A stretch of DNA of 64,000 nucleotides from JACRPZ01 sp040758255 (GTDB lineage Bacteria; Nitrospirota; Thermodesulfovibrionia; UBA6902). Shown here piece after piece: positions 1 through 7,662 of the stretch. A model generated the notes under the pieces. It saw only the letters and a program-made list of their open reading frames with translations, was not told where the DNA came from and searched no databases. Each line of letters starts with the position of its first letter. Position 1 is the stretch's first letter. A program made the translations under genes and the position numbers. Location: positions 1 through 64,000 of the forward strand of contig JBFLVX010000001.1 in assembly GCA_040758255.1 (NCBI GenBank). The letters are read 5' to 3'.

Positions 1-136
1 AATCCCCGTGACGTGGATTGAAGATCCTGACACCAAGGCGAAGATATTTAAAGACGCCCGTGATGATTTACGCGGACTTTACCGTTTGAGGTTTCATAAT
101 AAATTAAACACCGCAATGGGAAAACGTTTGCCATAA
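1..136 (+). CDS. C-terminal end of a GT2-family glycosyltransferase (partial)
   Basis: The reading frame is open from the left edge (codons from position 2) to a TAA at 134-136, giving about 44 residues. The peptide contains IPVTWIEDPDTKAKIF followed by a DLRGLYRLR stretch. This matches the end of family 2 (dolichyl-phosphate-mannose-synthase type) glycosyltransferases, where a P-V-x-W-x-(D/E)-D-P-D-S/T segment precedes the last helix. Such enzymes transfer sugars to lipid carriers or glycans at the cytoplasmic face of the membrane. Only the tail is in the window, so substrate and full architecture cannot be judged. Confidence 0.6.
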   Translation, partial: IPVTWIEDPDTKAKIFKDARDDLRGLYRLRFHNKLNTAMGKRLP

Positions 137-269
137 TATTGACAAGCTTATAACTATAGCACAAGAGTTATGAAAAAAGATGAGCTAAGATTAAGAGAAT
201 ATATATTTGTGTTAGTAGAATTTGAGACCCCCAAAAAAGTCGGTTGGAGTTTTCTATATCTCCGTTAGG

Positions 270-452
270 TTATAACTCCCCGCAGTCCTTCCGCACTTGT
301 CGGAACGACTCGTCCCGATATGCGGAAACCACTCCTTGATACCCGCAGATGGCGCAGAATTCATCAAGAATAACAGCTTTCCCCTTGCGACAGGCTCTCT
401 TGTCCCGTAAGTATATGGCCTCAAGATACCCCCTTTTGGATCGTGAATTCAT
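270..452 (-). pseudogene. Remnant of an integrase-type (DDE) transposase N-terminus
   Basis: A 60-codon frame starts at an ATG preceded by a strong AAAGGAG ribosome site about 7 bases upstream. The first 40 residues (motifs SKRGYLEAIYLRDKRA and ILDEFCAICGYQ) resemble the N-terminus of a group of integrase-core transposases that usually begin with SKREYLE and reach ILDEFC-x-x-CGYHRK. After CGYQ the similarity stops, and the frame ends within 20 residues without a helix-turn-helix or DDE core. It is best read as the broken 5' end of an insertion sequence whose body is lost. A genuine small Cys-containing protein is the alternative, since the start signals are intact. Confidence 0.45.
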
Positions 453-607
453 AATGTTCTCCTTTTAACTGCATGTTTTTTCAGTAACATGCATTATGAG
501 TCAACGATATGTTTTACTTCTACTTGCGGTAACATTTTTTATGAGGTAGTTTAGATGGCAATTCGTTGTACATTGCTTGATAGCTGATATCTCTTTATAA
601 TAAAACA

Positions 608-2194
608 ATGAAGAATATCCTCCGCCGCGCTGCCCGCTCAATAACAGCGAAACTTATAGCCGCCGTAGGCTTGTTGATGATTGCGGGAAGCCTTATATTC
701 TGGTACGCCATTCTGTACAAACAGGAAAAGGATATCATGTCAATAGCTGTAAAGTACGGCGTCTCTTTTATTGATTTTGTAAAAGAGAGCACACGCTACG
801 GCATGCTCACCCGCCACAGATCAGATATTCAGCAGACTCTTGAAGATATAGATCTGGCGGAAGGCGTTGAGAGGGTGCGTATCTTTGACCATACAGGAAA
901 GATATTCTACTCTACCGATAGGCAGGATATAGGCAATTCAGTGACAAAGACTTCCCTACCATGCAATGGGTGCCATTCAGACATTGAAAAATCATCTCAA
1001 CTCCTCAAGGAGCCAAAGAAATGGGATAATTACAAAAAACCTGACGGGGTCACCGCCCTGAAACTCGTTGAGCCTATTTACAATGAGCCTGCCTGTTACA
1101 CTGCCGACTGTCACGCGCACCGGGAAGGGCAGAAGATATTAGGCTTTGTAGAGGCTGACGCTTCGCTTGCTCTTCTTGACGAAGCCATGCTAAAACAGGA
1201 GTTAGCCGCAGCCGCATACGTGATCGTCTTCCTGCTGATGCTCTCCATAAGCATAGTTGTCATACTTTGGAAAATAGTCGCTAAGCCTGTCGGTGAGCTT
1301 TCTTACGGGATAAAGAAGGTATCCTCCGGAGACCTTGATCATTCAGTTCCCGTAAAATCAAGAGATGAGATAGGATTGCTGGCGGCTTCGCTCAATTCCA
1401 TGATAAAAGATCTGAAAGCTGCAAGGGATCAGAAGAATACATGGAGGCAGACACTTGAGGCAGAGGTCTCAAAAAAGGCTGAAGAGATACAGAAGACACA
1501 TTGCGGCTTTTTGCAAACAGAAAAACTCGCATCCCTCGGCAGGATGGCATCGGGGATAGCAAACGAGCTTAATATTCCCTTAAAGGAACTACTCGATTCC
1601 GCGCATTCATTAAAGAAGCGGCTCCCTTCCGGAAGCCCTGAGGCGGAAGACGTTGATGTAATAATTGAGCAGGCCGCGAGGGCTGAGAAGATAATAAGCA
1701 ATTTTCATGACTTTACGAACGCAAAACCGTCCGAAAAAGGCAGTGTAGATATTTGCGCTCTGCTAAACAGGACAATATTCATCATAAAGAACCAGAAGAA
1801 GTTCCGTAATATCAGGATCAATGTTCTCACAGACGAGATACCTCTCTTTCCCTGCGGCGACCCCTCCCAGTTTCAACAGGTTTTTCTGAATATGCTTGTG
1901 AACGCTGCCGATGCCATGAATGAGACGGGTGAGATAACTGTTGAAATACGCAAAATAACGGAAGATGCGAAATCATATGTTGAAATAAATTTTACAGACA
2001 CGGGTCCGGGGATAAAGGACGAGGATATGCCGAGATTATTTGAGCCGTTCTTCACAACCAAATCAACAGGGGAAAACACAGGGCTGGGGCTCTCTGTCAG
2101 TCACGGCATTGTCAAGCATCTTGGAGGATATATTAAGGTATTAAGCGAGATTGGCAAAGGCGCTACGTTTTCTGTTAGACTTCCGTTAACTTGA
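608..2194 (+). CDS. Membrane sensor histidine kinase with periplasmic c-type heme motifs and HAMP; phospho-acceptor His replaced
   Basis: The 528-aa protein has a first membrane segment at about 14-35 and a periplasmic domain at about 36-197 followed by a second membrane segment. It continues with a HAMP domain (about 218-270), a dimerisation region (about 300-365) and a HATPase_c domain (N box FLNMLVNAADAMN, G1 box DTGPGIKDEDMPRLFEPFFT, G2 GLGLSVSHGI). The periplasmic part contains C119-N-G-C-H and C163-Y-T-A-D-C-H, a CXXCH and a CX4CH heme-attachment motif. This suggests redox or gas sensing through covalently bound heme. The H box reads SGIANELNIPL, where relatives have GxxHEINNPL, so the phospho-acceptor position is Asn319. 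Autophosphorylation in the usual way is therefore unlikely. It may act as a pseudo-kinase or a heteromeric partner. It lies upstream of the redox gene cluster that carries two receiver-domain fusions. No clear ribosome site is visible before the ATG. Confidence 0.88.
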   Translation: MKNILRRAARSITAKLIAAVGLLMIAGSLIFWYAILYKQEKDIMSIAVKYGVSFIDFVKESTRYGMLTRHRSDIQQTLEDIDLAEGVERVRIFDHTGKIFYSTDRQDIGNSVTKTSLPCNGCHSDIEKSSQLLKEPKKWDNYKKPDGVTALKLVEPIYNEPACYTADCHAHREGQKILGFVEADASLALLDEAMLKQELAAAAYVIVFLLMLSISIVVILWKIVAKPVGELSYGIKKVSSGDLDHSVPVKSRDEIGLLAASLNSMIKDLKAARDQKNTWRQTLEAEVSKKAEEIQKTHCGFLQTEKLASLGRMASGIANELNIPLKELLDSAHSLKKRLPSGSPEAEDVDVIIEQAARAEKIISNFHDFTNAKPSEKGSVDICALLNRTIFIIKNQKKFRNIRINVLTDEIPLFPCGDPSQFQQVFLNMLVNAADAMNETGEITVEIRKITEDAKSYVEINFTDTGPGIKDEDMPRLFEPFFTTKSTGENTGLGLSVSHGIVKHLGGYIKVLSEIGKGATFSVRLPLT

Positions 2195-2202
2195 AGTACA
2201 AT

Positions 2203-2377
2203 TAACCACTGAGAGCACGGAGGAGATATATTGACAGCAAAAGAGGGAAAGTATTATTTCACCACAGTGGGCACAGAGAAAAAGAATTTTAGATTTTTAA
2301 AAAGCTCTGCGAACTCTGTAGTTGCTTCTTCTATGTTTTTTAAAATCAAAACTGTCTCTGTGAACTCTGTGGTTTTA
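2203..2377. repeat. Cluster of 'accacagag/ctctgtggt' dispersed-repeat units
   Basis: Four imperfect copies of a short repeat fill the gap between the kinase and the ATPase gene. They are aaccactgagagcacggagg (2204-2223), accacagtgggcacagag (2261-2278), and two opposite-strand units near 2305-2322 and 2354-2374 (ctctgtgaactctgtggttt). The pairs can fold on each other. Units of this type are scattered between genes in many environmental bacterial genomes; no protein is encoded here. Confidence 0.6.
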
Positions 2378-2395
2378 TTTTAAGGATTAAGGGAT

Positions 2396-2842
2396 ATGGA
2401 TATAAACCGGACAATTGAAGGGAGTTTTCAGCTAATTGGAGGGGAGTTTACTAACGCCGGCGAATCATCAATGCAGCTTAAACAAAAGCTTACAGAGATT
2501 GAATTAGGCAGAGACATTATAAAGAAGGCTGCGATTGTGGCCTTTGAGGCAGAGATGAATGTAATAATTCATGCGGCTGCCGGGTGGCTGCGTTACTATA
2601 TAACCAAAGATGAATTAAGGATCGTTATAGAGGATATGGGGCCGGGCATTGCAGATATTGAACTCGCGATGAAGGAGGGCTATTCCACCGCGCCCGAATG
2701 GGTAAAAAATATGGGGTGGGGAGCCGGTATGGGCATGGCAAACATGAAGAGGAATTGCGACGTAATGAGAGTTGATTCGGTTGTCGGAGAAGGAACAACT
2801 ATTGATATTATTATAAATCTCACTAAAGGAGAAATTATATGA
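2396..2842 (+). CDS. Anti-sigma-factor-type ATP-binding protein (RsbW/RsbT-like HATPase)
   Basis: This 148-aa single-domain protein has the GHKL ATPase pattern of anti-sigma regulatory factors. The helix EAEMNVIIHA corresponds to the N box (E-x-x-x-N). EDMGPGIADIELAM corresponds to the G1 box, and GAGMGMANMKRNCD to the G2 region. Such proteins bind or phosphorylate partner-switching proteins rather than DNA. The gene begins a tight run: its TGA overlaps the ATG of the DRTGG-domain gene by four bases, and the PHP gene follows with another overlap. In several anaerobes the same trio (anti-sigma ATPase, DRTGG, PHP) sits beside NADH-dependent hydrogenase or formate dehydrogenase genes, as here. 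A regulatory role for the redox complex is inferred from context only. Confidence 0.8.
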   Translation: MDINRTIEGSFQLIGGEFTNAGESSMQLKQKLTEIELGRDIIKKAAIVAFEAEMNVIIHAAAGWLRYYITKDELRIVIEDMGPGIADIELAMKEGYSTAPEWVKNMGWGAGMGMANMKRNCDVMRVDSVVGEGTTIDIIINLTKGEII

Positions 2843-3198
2843 AGCTCCAGGATCTGGCGGATAAATTATTTTTACATGCTGTGTCTTACGATAAAGGTCT
2901 CAGTAAAGATGTCTCCGGAGGTTACGTAAGCGACCTGCTCTCTGATGTGCTCGCAAATTGCGCAGAAGGCAGCGTCTGGATTACACTGCAGAAGCATACG
3001 AATATAGTGGCTGTTGCAAGCCTGAAGAACCTCGCAGGGATAATTATTGTCGGGGGAAGAGAGCTTGAAGAAGAGGTATTAAAGCAGGCCGAGGCTAAGG
3101 AAGTCACAATTATGACAACCCCTATGTCCGCCTTTGAAACAACAGGCATGATCTACCAGCTTCTGAATGAAAACAAAGGGTCTGAAGAAAGTTGCTGA
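2839..3198 (+). CDS. DRTGG-domain protein
   Basis: The 119-aa protein begins MKLQDLADKLFLHAVSYD and carries the alternating strand/helix pattern of the stand-alone DRTGG domain, known also as a ligand-binding region in phosphotransacetylases and near CBS pairs. Segments such as SVWITLQKHTNIVAVASL and GIIIVGGRELEEEVL are typical of the family members located next to hydrogenase/NuoEF genes. There are no catalytic motifs, so a ligand-sensing role is more likely than an enzymatic one. It overlaps the genes on both sides (ATGA upstream, seven bases with the TTG of the PHP gene), indicating translational coupling. Confidence 0.72.
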   Translation: MKLQDLADKLFLHAVSYDKGLSKDVSGGYVSDLLSDVLANCAEGSVWITLQKHTNIVAVASLKNLAGIIIVGGRELEEEVLKQAEAKEVTIMTTPMSAFETTGMIYQLLNENKGSEESC

Positions 3199-3935
3199 AA
3201 GAATTCAGGGCAGACCTGCACATTCACACATGCCTCTCCCCATGCGCTGATCTTCATATGACCCCTTCAGCGATAGTGAAGAACGCCTCTGAAAACGGGC
3301 TTGATATCATAGCCATAACCGATCACAATTCAGCGGAGAACATTATTGGAACAAAGAAAGCCGCTGAAGGTGCAGGCTTAACAGTGCTTGCCGGTATGGA
3401 AGTCACCTCCTCAGAAGAGGTTCATATATTAGCGCTCTTCGATGACATAAAAGACGCTTTAAAACTGCAGGACATTGTATATAAACACCTCGCGTCAGAC
3501 AGAGATTATGACGGCGGATTGGGCGAGCAGGTGGTGGTCAATGAAAAGGACGAGGTGATGGGTTTTAACAAGCATCTGCTTATAGGCGCAACATCTTTGA
3601 CCACTCTATCTATTGTTAATATTATACATTCTCTTGGAGGGCTTTCCATCGCCTCTCATATTGACAGAGAAGGTTTCGGGATAATCTCCAAGCTTGGTTT
3701 TATACCGAAGGATTTGAACTTCGACGCTCTTGAAATATCCCCAAATACAGATAAAGAAAAAGCAGAAGGTTTATTCAGAGATTACAAATCCTTTCAATGG
3801 ATCTCTTCCTCAGATGCGCATTATATTGAAGATATAGGGAAAAGGAGAACAAGCTTCTTCATAAAAGAAGCAACATTAGCGGAAATGAGAGGAGCTTTAA
3901 GAAATACCGGCGGCAGAAGAGTTGAATGGGAATAA
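3192..3935 (+). CDS. PHP-domain metal-dependent phosphoesterase
   Basis: This 247-aa protein has the metal-binding motifs of the PHP superfamily in order: H10-x-H12 in DLHIHTCLSPC, T-D44-H45-N, a central E in GMEVTSSEEVH, a HIDREGFG motif, and a late SSDAHY motif. PHP enzymes hydrolyse phosphoesters using two or three metal ions; the substrate here is unknown. The frame starts with TTG inside the end of the DRTGG gene, and no upstream ATG is available in frame, so TTG is the chosen start. It is the third member of the coupled anti-sigma/DRTGG/PHP trio and may act on a nucleotide or sugar-phosphate signal. That role is inference. Confidence 0.8.
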   Translation: MLKEFRADLHIHTCLSPCADLHMTPSAIVKNASENGLDIIAITDHNSAENIIGTKKAAEGAGLTVLAGMEVTSSEEVHILALFDDIKDALKLQDIVYKHLASDRDYDGGLGEQVVVNEKDEVMGFNKHLLIGATSLTTLSIVNIIHSLGGLSIASHIDREGFGIISKLGFIPKDLNFDALEISPNTDKEKAEGLFRDYKSFQWISSSDAHYIEDIGKRRTSFFIKEATLAEMRGALRNTGGRRVEWE

Positions 3936-4079
3936 AAGAGACTTTATCAGGGCAGAGACCAAGTGCTTTTCAGCATTACAGAGAAAAATTTGAACTATTT
4001 CTTCTAAGTAAACGCCCTAAATGATAGACATTGATTGCAATGGACAATCCCCTGATACAATATGCCGGGGAGAGGAAAA

Positions 4080-5687
4080 TTATCCGCCCTTCTTCCAGTA
4101 AGGGCTTGAGATATCTTCAAACACAGTAAGCGCTGCGACCGCTCCCTGCGAAACAGCGGTAACGATCTGCTTGACCCCTCCGGTGATATCCCCCGCTGCA
4201 TATACAAGGGGCATGGATGTCCTCATGTGCCCGTCAACTTTCACATAACCTTCTTCGTCAAGTTCCAGCCCGATTTTCTTCGCTAAATCGTTATTGGGTT
4301 CATAACCTATTGCTATAAAAACGCCCTGTGCCGCCATATCCCTCTTATTCCCCGTTATTATGTCTTCAATCGTGACTTTTTCAACAACCGTTTTACCGTG
4401 GATTTCCTTCACAACACTGTTAAACAGAACAGGTATGTTCCTCTGAAACACACTCTGTTGAAGTCTCTCTTCAGCCCTGAAAGTATCTCTGCGGTGCACT
4501 AATGTCACATGCGCGCCGAGGCTGTCAAGATAAAGGGCATCGGTCAAAGCGCTGTTCCCTCCGCCAACAACAATGACGTTCTTCCCGTCCTTAAAAAGGT
4601 ATCCGTCACATGTAGCGCAATAGCTGACTCCCCTGCCCGCAAGGCTGGTCTCACCTGACGCATTGAGCGTCCTGCTGCCAGCGCCGGTTGCTATGATAAT
4701 CGCCCTGGCATTGTATATTCCCCTTCCCGTAGCTACTTCAAAACCGTCTTTCTTTTTCTTTATCTCACTTACCCCGACTCCCTGAAGAAGGAGAGAGTAT
4801 TCCAGTGTCTGTTTTACCATCATATCAACAAGCGTCCTGCCCGCGATCCTTGCAAAGCCGGGGTAATTTTCAACTACCGGGGTTATTGATATCTGCCCCC
4901 CGGCATTCGCGCTTTCAAACACTATGCTCTTAAGTCCGCTCCTCTCCGCGTACATGGCGGCTGTGAGTCCCGCGGGGCCTCCACCGATCACAACAATATC
5001 GTAATCCCTGAGATCCTGCCTTCCGGCGGGCATGACATACTCTACGGGTTTTCCTTCAACTATGGACTCTATGAAATAATCCTCAGGGAGGAGCCCCGGC
5101 GCAATCAGTGTTTCACCGACAAAAGTTTTAGGAACGGACATAGCAGCATATTTTTCAGCAAGGTCCAAGTTCTCATAAATCTCAATAATCTCAACCGAAA
5201 CCATATCTTTCTTCTCTATTACTGCCGATACCGCATAGAGCACCTGCTGCGGACAGTAAGGACAGGTAGGGCTGACAAAGACGCGGACCTTCCTTTTTTC
5301 TGTAAGCCTCTCAAGCCGCTTTCTTGAATCATCCGAAATAAAGTTCCTCCCCGTTGACGCCATTATTAAAGAGAGGACAAATGAACCGGCCTCTTCGCCT
5401 GCGGGAGCTCCGGTATAACGAATATTGTACTTATCAGGCGCTATAAGGATTGTAGGAGACCTTTCAATCCCGCGCTTCCTGGCGTGATCGTCCTTGAGCC
5501 TGTAAAAGTTCACCTTGATCTTGTCCGTAAGCTCGGGCATGACTTTCAGCAGGCTCACCGCAGCTTCATTGAACGGCTCATTCATACCCGCCTGAGTATA
5601 GACCTCGATCAGGACAGTATCTTTAAGCTGTTTAAACGCCTCACGCAGCGACCTCTTAATGTCTTCGTTGATAAGCTCTTTTTCCAT
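4080..5687 (-). CDS. AhpF-like thioredoxin reductase with N-terminal double-thioredoxin-fold domain
   Basis: The 535-aa flavoprotein has a first thioredoxin-like fold (about 15-115) without a CXXC pair and a second with C142-P-Y-C145. A class I thioredoxin reductase module follows: FAD motif IVVIGGGPAGLTAA from about 231, redox pair C357-A-T-C360, NAD(P)H motif VIVVGGGNSALTDALYL, and FAD-side YAAGDITGG. This domain order is that of AhpF and related glutaredoxin-reductase fusions. They pass electrons from NAD(P)H through the internal CXXC to partner proteins such as peroxiredoxins. No peroxiredoxin is adjacent, so the partner is unknown. It is transcribed against the flanking redox genes and probably protects them against oxidative stress. 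Confidence 0.9.
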   Translation of the reverse strand: MEKELINEDIKRSLREAFKQLKDTVLIEVYTQAGMNEPFNEAAVSLLKVMPELTDKIKVNFYRLKDDHARKRGIERSPTILIAPDKYNIRYTGAPAGEEAGSFVLSLIMASTGRNFISDDSRKRLERLTEKRKVRVFVSPTCPYCPQQVLYAVSAVIEKKDMVSVEIIEIYENLDLAEKYAAMSVPKTFVGETLIAPGLLPEDYFIESIVEGKPVEYVMPAGRQDLRDYDIVVIGGGPAGLTAAMYAERSGLKSIVFESANAGGQISITPVVENYPGFARIAGRTLVDMMVKQTLEYSLLLQGVGVSEIKKKKDGFEVATGRGIYNARAIIIATGAGSRTLNASGETSLAGRGVSYCATCDGYLFKDGKNVIVVGGGNSALTDALYLDSLGAHVTLVHRRDTFRAEERLQQSVFQRNIPVLFNSVVKEIHGKTVVEKVTIEDIITGNKRDMAAQGVFIAIGYEPNNDLAKKIGLELDEEGYVKVDGHMRTSMPLVYAAGDITGGVKQIVTAVSQGAVAALTVFEDISSPYWKKGG

Positions 5688-5771
5688 AAGTACTATTTTA
5701 TCAAAAATATCCGTAATCCTGCGTTATTCACAGCGCAACTGTTTTTCAATGGCAGGGGAGAGATGATAAGC

Positions 5772-5805
5772 AAAAAAGGGGAATAAACCGTGGTTTATTC
5801 CCCTT
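5772..5805 (-). terminator. Strong stem-loop with T-run, reading leftward
   Basis: Positions 5776-5805 form a perfect 14-bp inverted repeat (aaggggaataaacc / ggtttattcccctt) with a two-base centre. On the minus strand the stem is followed by six T residues (complement of 5772-5777), the layout of an intrinsic terminator. It lies 85 bases upstream of the thioredoxin reductase start. It would either end a leftward transcript from the decayed frame at 5838-5909 or act as an attenuator for the reductase gene. Confidence 0.7.
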
Positions 5806-5837
5806 GCGTAACATACAAGTTGCCTATTAACTATTTG

Positions 5838-5909
5838 TTACGGTATCACCTCAAAGGCGTCAAGGTCTATTAAATTTATTTGAAATTTTGCAGTTAATAA
5901 AAAATAGTG
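5838..5909 (-). pseudogene. Start-less short frame, probable gene end remnant
   Basis: In the gene-poor stretch 5688-6040, a minus-strand frame between two stops has no usable start codon. It ends FQINLIDLDAFEVIP-stop, about 32 bases before the strong terminator. Spacing of stop to terminator is what a real 3' gene end would show, so this may be the relic of a deleted gene. The rest of the stretch is AT-rich and shows nothing else I can name apart from the terminator. Confidence 0.25.
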
Positions 5910-6040
5910 TTATAAAAATAGCATAGCTCTATATGTATTTTGTCAACAAATATTTACCAAAAAAATTAAAATAAAAGTCAACAGGGTTGCGTCTTGAATC
6001 GTGCGTGACTAATTATAAAAATTTGGACTGCATTAAATTT

Positions 6041-6592
6041 ATGGAAGACCTGTCCCTTCACATCCTTGACATCGTAGAAAACTCGATAACCGCAGGAGCT
6101 GCAAATATACGGATAAAGATCAATGAAGATACCGGAGAGAACCTTCTTCTTATAGAGATAAGCGATAATGGCAAAGGCATGGATGAGGAGATGCTTAAAA
6201 ATGCCCTCGACCCTTTTCATACCACAAGGACAACCCGCAACGTAGGGCTCGGCATCCCCTTTCTTGCGGATGCGGCAAGGGATACCGGCGGGGATATTGC
6301 CATAAAGTCTGTGAAGGGAGAAGGCACAACCATTACCGCAACTTTCCGGCATGATCATATTGACAGAAAGCCTCTTGGAGATATTGGGAAGACCCTGATA
6401 GTAATTATCGCCTCCAACCCTGACATTGATATTCTCTTTGAGTATAAAAAAAACAATTCTGAATATATGCTGGATACGGCAGAGATAAAGAAGGATCTGG
6501 ACGGCGTCCCGATAAATACGCCGGGGGTAATAAAGGCTATTGAAAATGATTTAAAAGAATGGTTTAATAGTACCAACCTTATGATAAAATAG
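6041..6592 (+). CDS. HATPase-domain (GHKL) ATP-binding protein of the hydrogenase/NuoE-associated type
   Basis: The protein has a GHKL ATP-binding domain: N box HILDIVENSITAGA, G1 box EISDNGKGMDEEML, and a GLGIPFLADAARDTGG G2 region. A C-terminal extension of about 70 residues follows. It lacks a histidine phosphotransfer region, so it is not a stand-alone histidine kinase. I chose ATG 6041 (MEDLSLHILDIVENS) because family members begin there. An in-frame TTG at 5987 would add 18 poorly conserved residues. Proteins of this kind occur directly upstream of NuoE/HydC-type genes in many anaerobes, as they do here. It could act with the Asn-substituted sensor kinase or the anti-sigma-like ATPase; this is inference. 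Confidence 0.78.
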   Translation: MEDLSLHILDIVENSITAGAANIRIKINEDTGENLLLIEISDNGKGMDEEMLKNALDPFHTTRTTRNVGLGIPFLADAARDTGGDIAIKSVKGEGTTITATFRHDHIDRKPLGDIGKTLIVIIASNPDIDILFEYKKNNSEYMLDTAEIKKDLDGVPINTPGVIKAIENDLKEWFNSTNLMIK

Positions 6593-6657
6593 TACGACGC
6601 GTGATGATAAATTTTTAAGTTGCAGGCGTCGAAAGGCCTGCCGTAAGAGCAAAGACT

Positions 6658-7425
6658 ATGGAAAAACAGCGCATCTTAGTGCTTGATGACGACCCTGTTG
6701 TAACCCTGAGCTGCAAGAGGATTCTCAGCTCCGAGGGCTTCATCATCTCCACAGTGGAAAAAGGAGAAGACGCCCTCAATAAATTAGCTAAAGAGGATTT
6801 TGACCTCTTAATAACCGATGTAAAACTTCCCGATATAAGCGGGATGGAGGTCCTTAAAGAGGCTCGCATAATAAAGCCAAATACGGATGTGGTGATAATT
6901 ACCGGCTATCCTAACCTTGAAGACGCAAAGGAATCAACAGGGCTCGGAGCCGCTGAATACATAGAGAAACCATTTACTCCTGACTTCATGATAAATGTCG
7001 CAAAGAAGGTCTTTGACAAGAGGGGATGGATACTCAGGCAGGCGTTTGTTGATGAATTCAGGGACTCTGTCGTATCGTTAAGGGACAGGGAAAATCCGGT
7101 CCTCTTTTATAAAGAAGGCACATGGTCAAGGCCCATTAAGGGCGGATTATGGGAGATGGGATGCGACCTCAGGTATTGGCTTCTGAGCGGGGAGCTTGCG
7201 TATGTTGATTTTATAAAAGGCGTTGATGAACTGAAAGCCGGAGAACCGTTTGCAAGGATCTACACAAGCGCCGGACAATCCAATGAACTGCTTTCGCCTA
7301 TGAGCGCAGAGATCAGAGAAGTGAATGTAAAAGCAAATGATGTCATGACCGCCCTGCTTAAAGAGCATTTGTCGGAAGGGTGGTTATTGTGGCTGGCAAG
7401 GGTATTTCCAAAAGGTAACGATTAA
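6658..7425 (+). CDS. Response-regulator receiver fused to a degenerate GcvH (lipoyl-type) domain
   Basis: The 255-aa protein has an N-terminal receiver (about 5-120). It has the acidic pair D10-D11-D12, the phospho-acceptor D54 in LLITDVKLPD, the switch Thr in VVIITGYP and the Lys in EKPFTP. Its C-terminal half follows the glycine-cleavage H-protein fold: GLWEMGCDLRYWLLSGELAYVD resembles the GcvH strand pattern, and SNELLSPMSAEIREVN and LSEGWLLWLARV match the GcvH signatures ELLSPVSGEVVEVN and GWLLKI. The lipoyl-lysine region reads TSAGQSNELLSP with no Lys, so lipoylation is not expected. The domain is probably used for protein contact. It immediately precedes a second receiver fusion and shares its orientation. 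Confidence 0.85.
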   Translation: MEKQRILVLDDDPVVTLSCKRILSSEGFIISTVEKGEDALNKLAKEDFDLLITDVKLPDISGMEVLKEARIIKPNTDVVIITGYPNLEDAKESTGLGAAEYIEKPFTPDFMINVAKKVFDKRGWILRQAFVDEFRDSVVSLRDRENPVLFYKEGTWSRPIKGGLWEMGCDLRYWLLSGELAYVDFIKGVDELKAGEPFARIYTSAGQSNELLSPMSAEIREVNVKANDVMTALLKEHLSEGWLLWLARVFPKGND

Positions 7426-7456
7426 TCTTGTCCTTTAGCATTAATTGATACCTTGA

Positions 7457-7631
7457 ATTTAACCCGGATAATGCAGATATTGCTCAATAACTTGTTTAAC
7501 TCGATGATTTTTTTATTTGATTATTATATTATGCATATGGCGTTAATTAAAAATATGCGCTGTTATAAAGATTAAATTCGATTAAGGTATCGAAAAACAA
7601 GTTCTTTCCCAACATCTGCATTATCTTAAAT
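7457..7631. repeat. MITE-like element with long imperfect inverted repeats
   Basis: The gap between the two receiver genes is filled by two arms of about 43-47 bp in opposite orientation. The left arm (7457-7503) contains gataatgcagatattg and aacttgttt. The right arm (7589-7631), reverse-complemented, contains gataatgcagatgttg and aacttgttt in the same order and near-equal spacing. The centre is an AT-rich stretch of about 85 bp without a gene. This looks like a non-autonomous transposable element or a large intercistronic hairpin. It separates two genes that otherwise read as one operon. Confidence 0.6.
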
Positions 7632-7662
7632 GCTTTGATTTGGGAATTATACTGGAAGAACT

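Noticed and set aside
540..585. Sigma54 promoter upstream of the heme sensor kinase (tggcaatt ... ttgc)
   Set aside because: The distance between the GG and GC elements is too long for the -24/-12 consensus.
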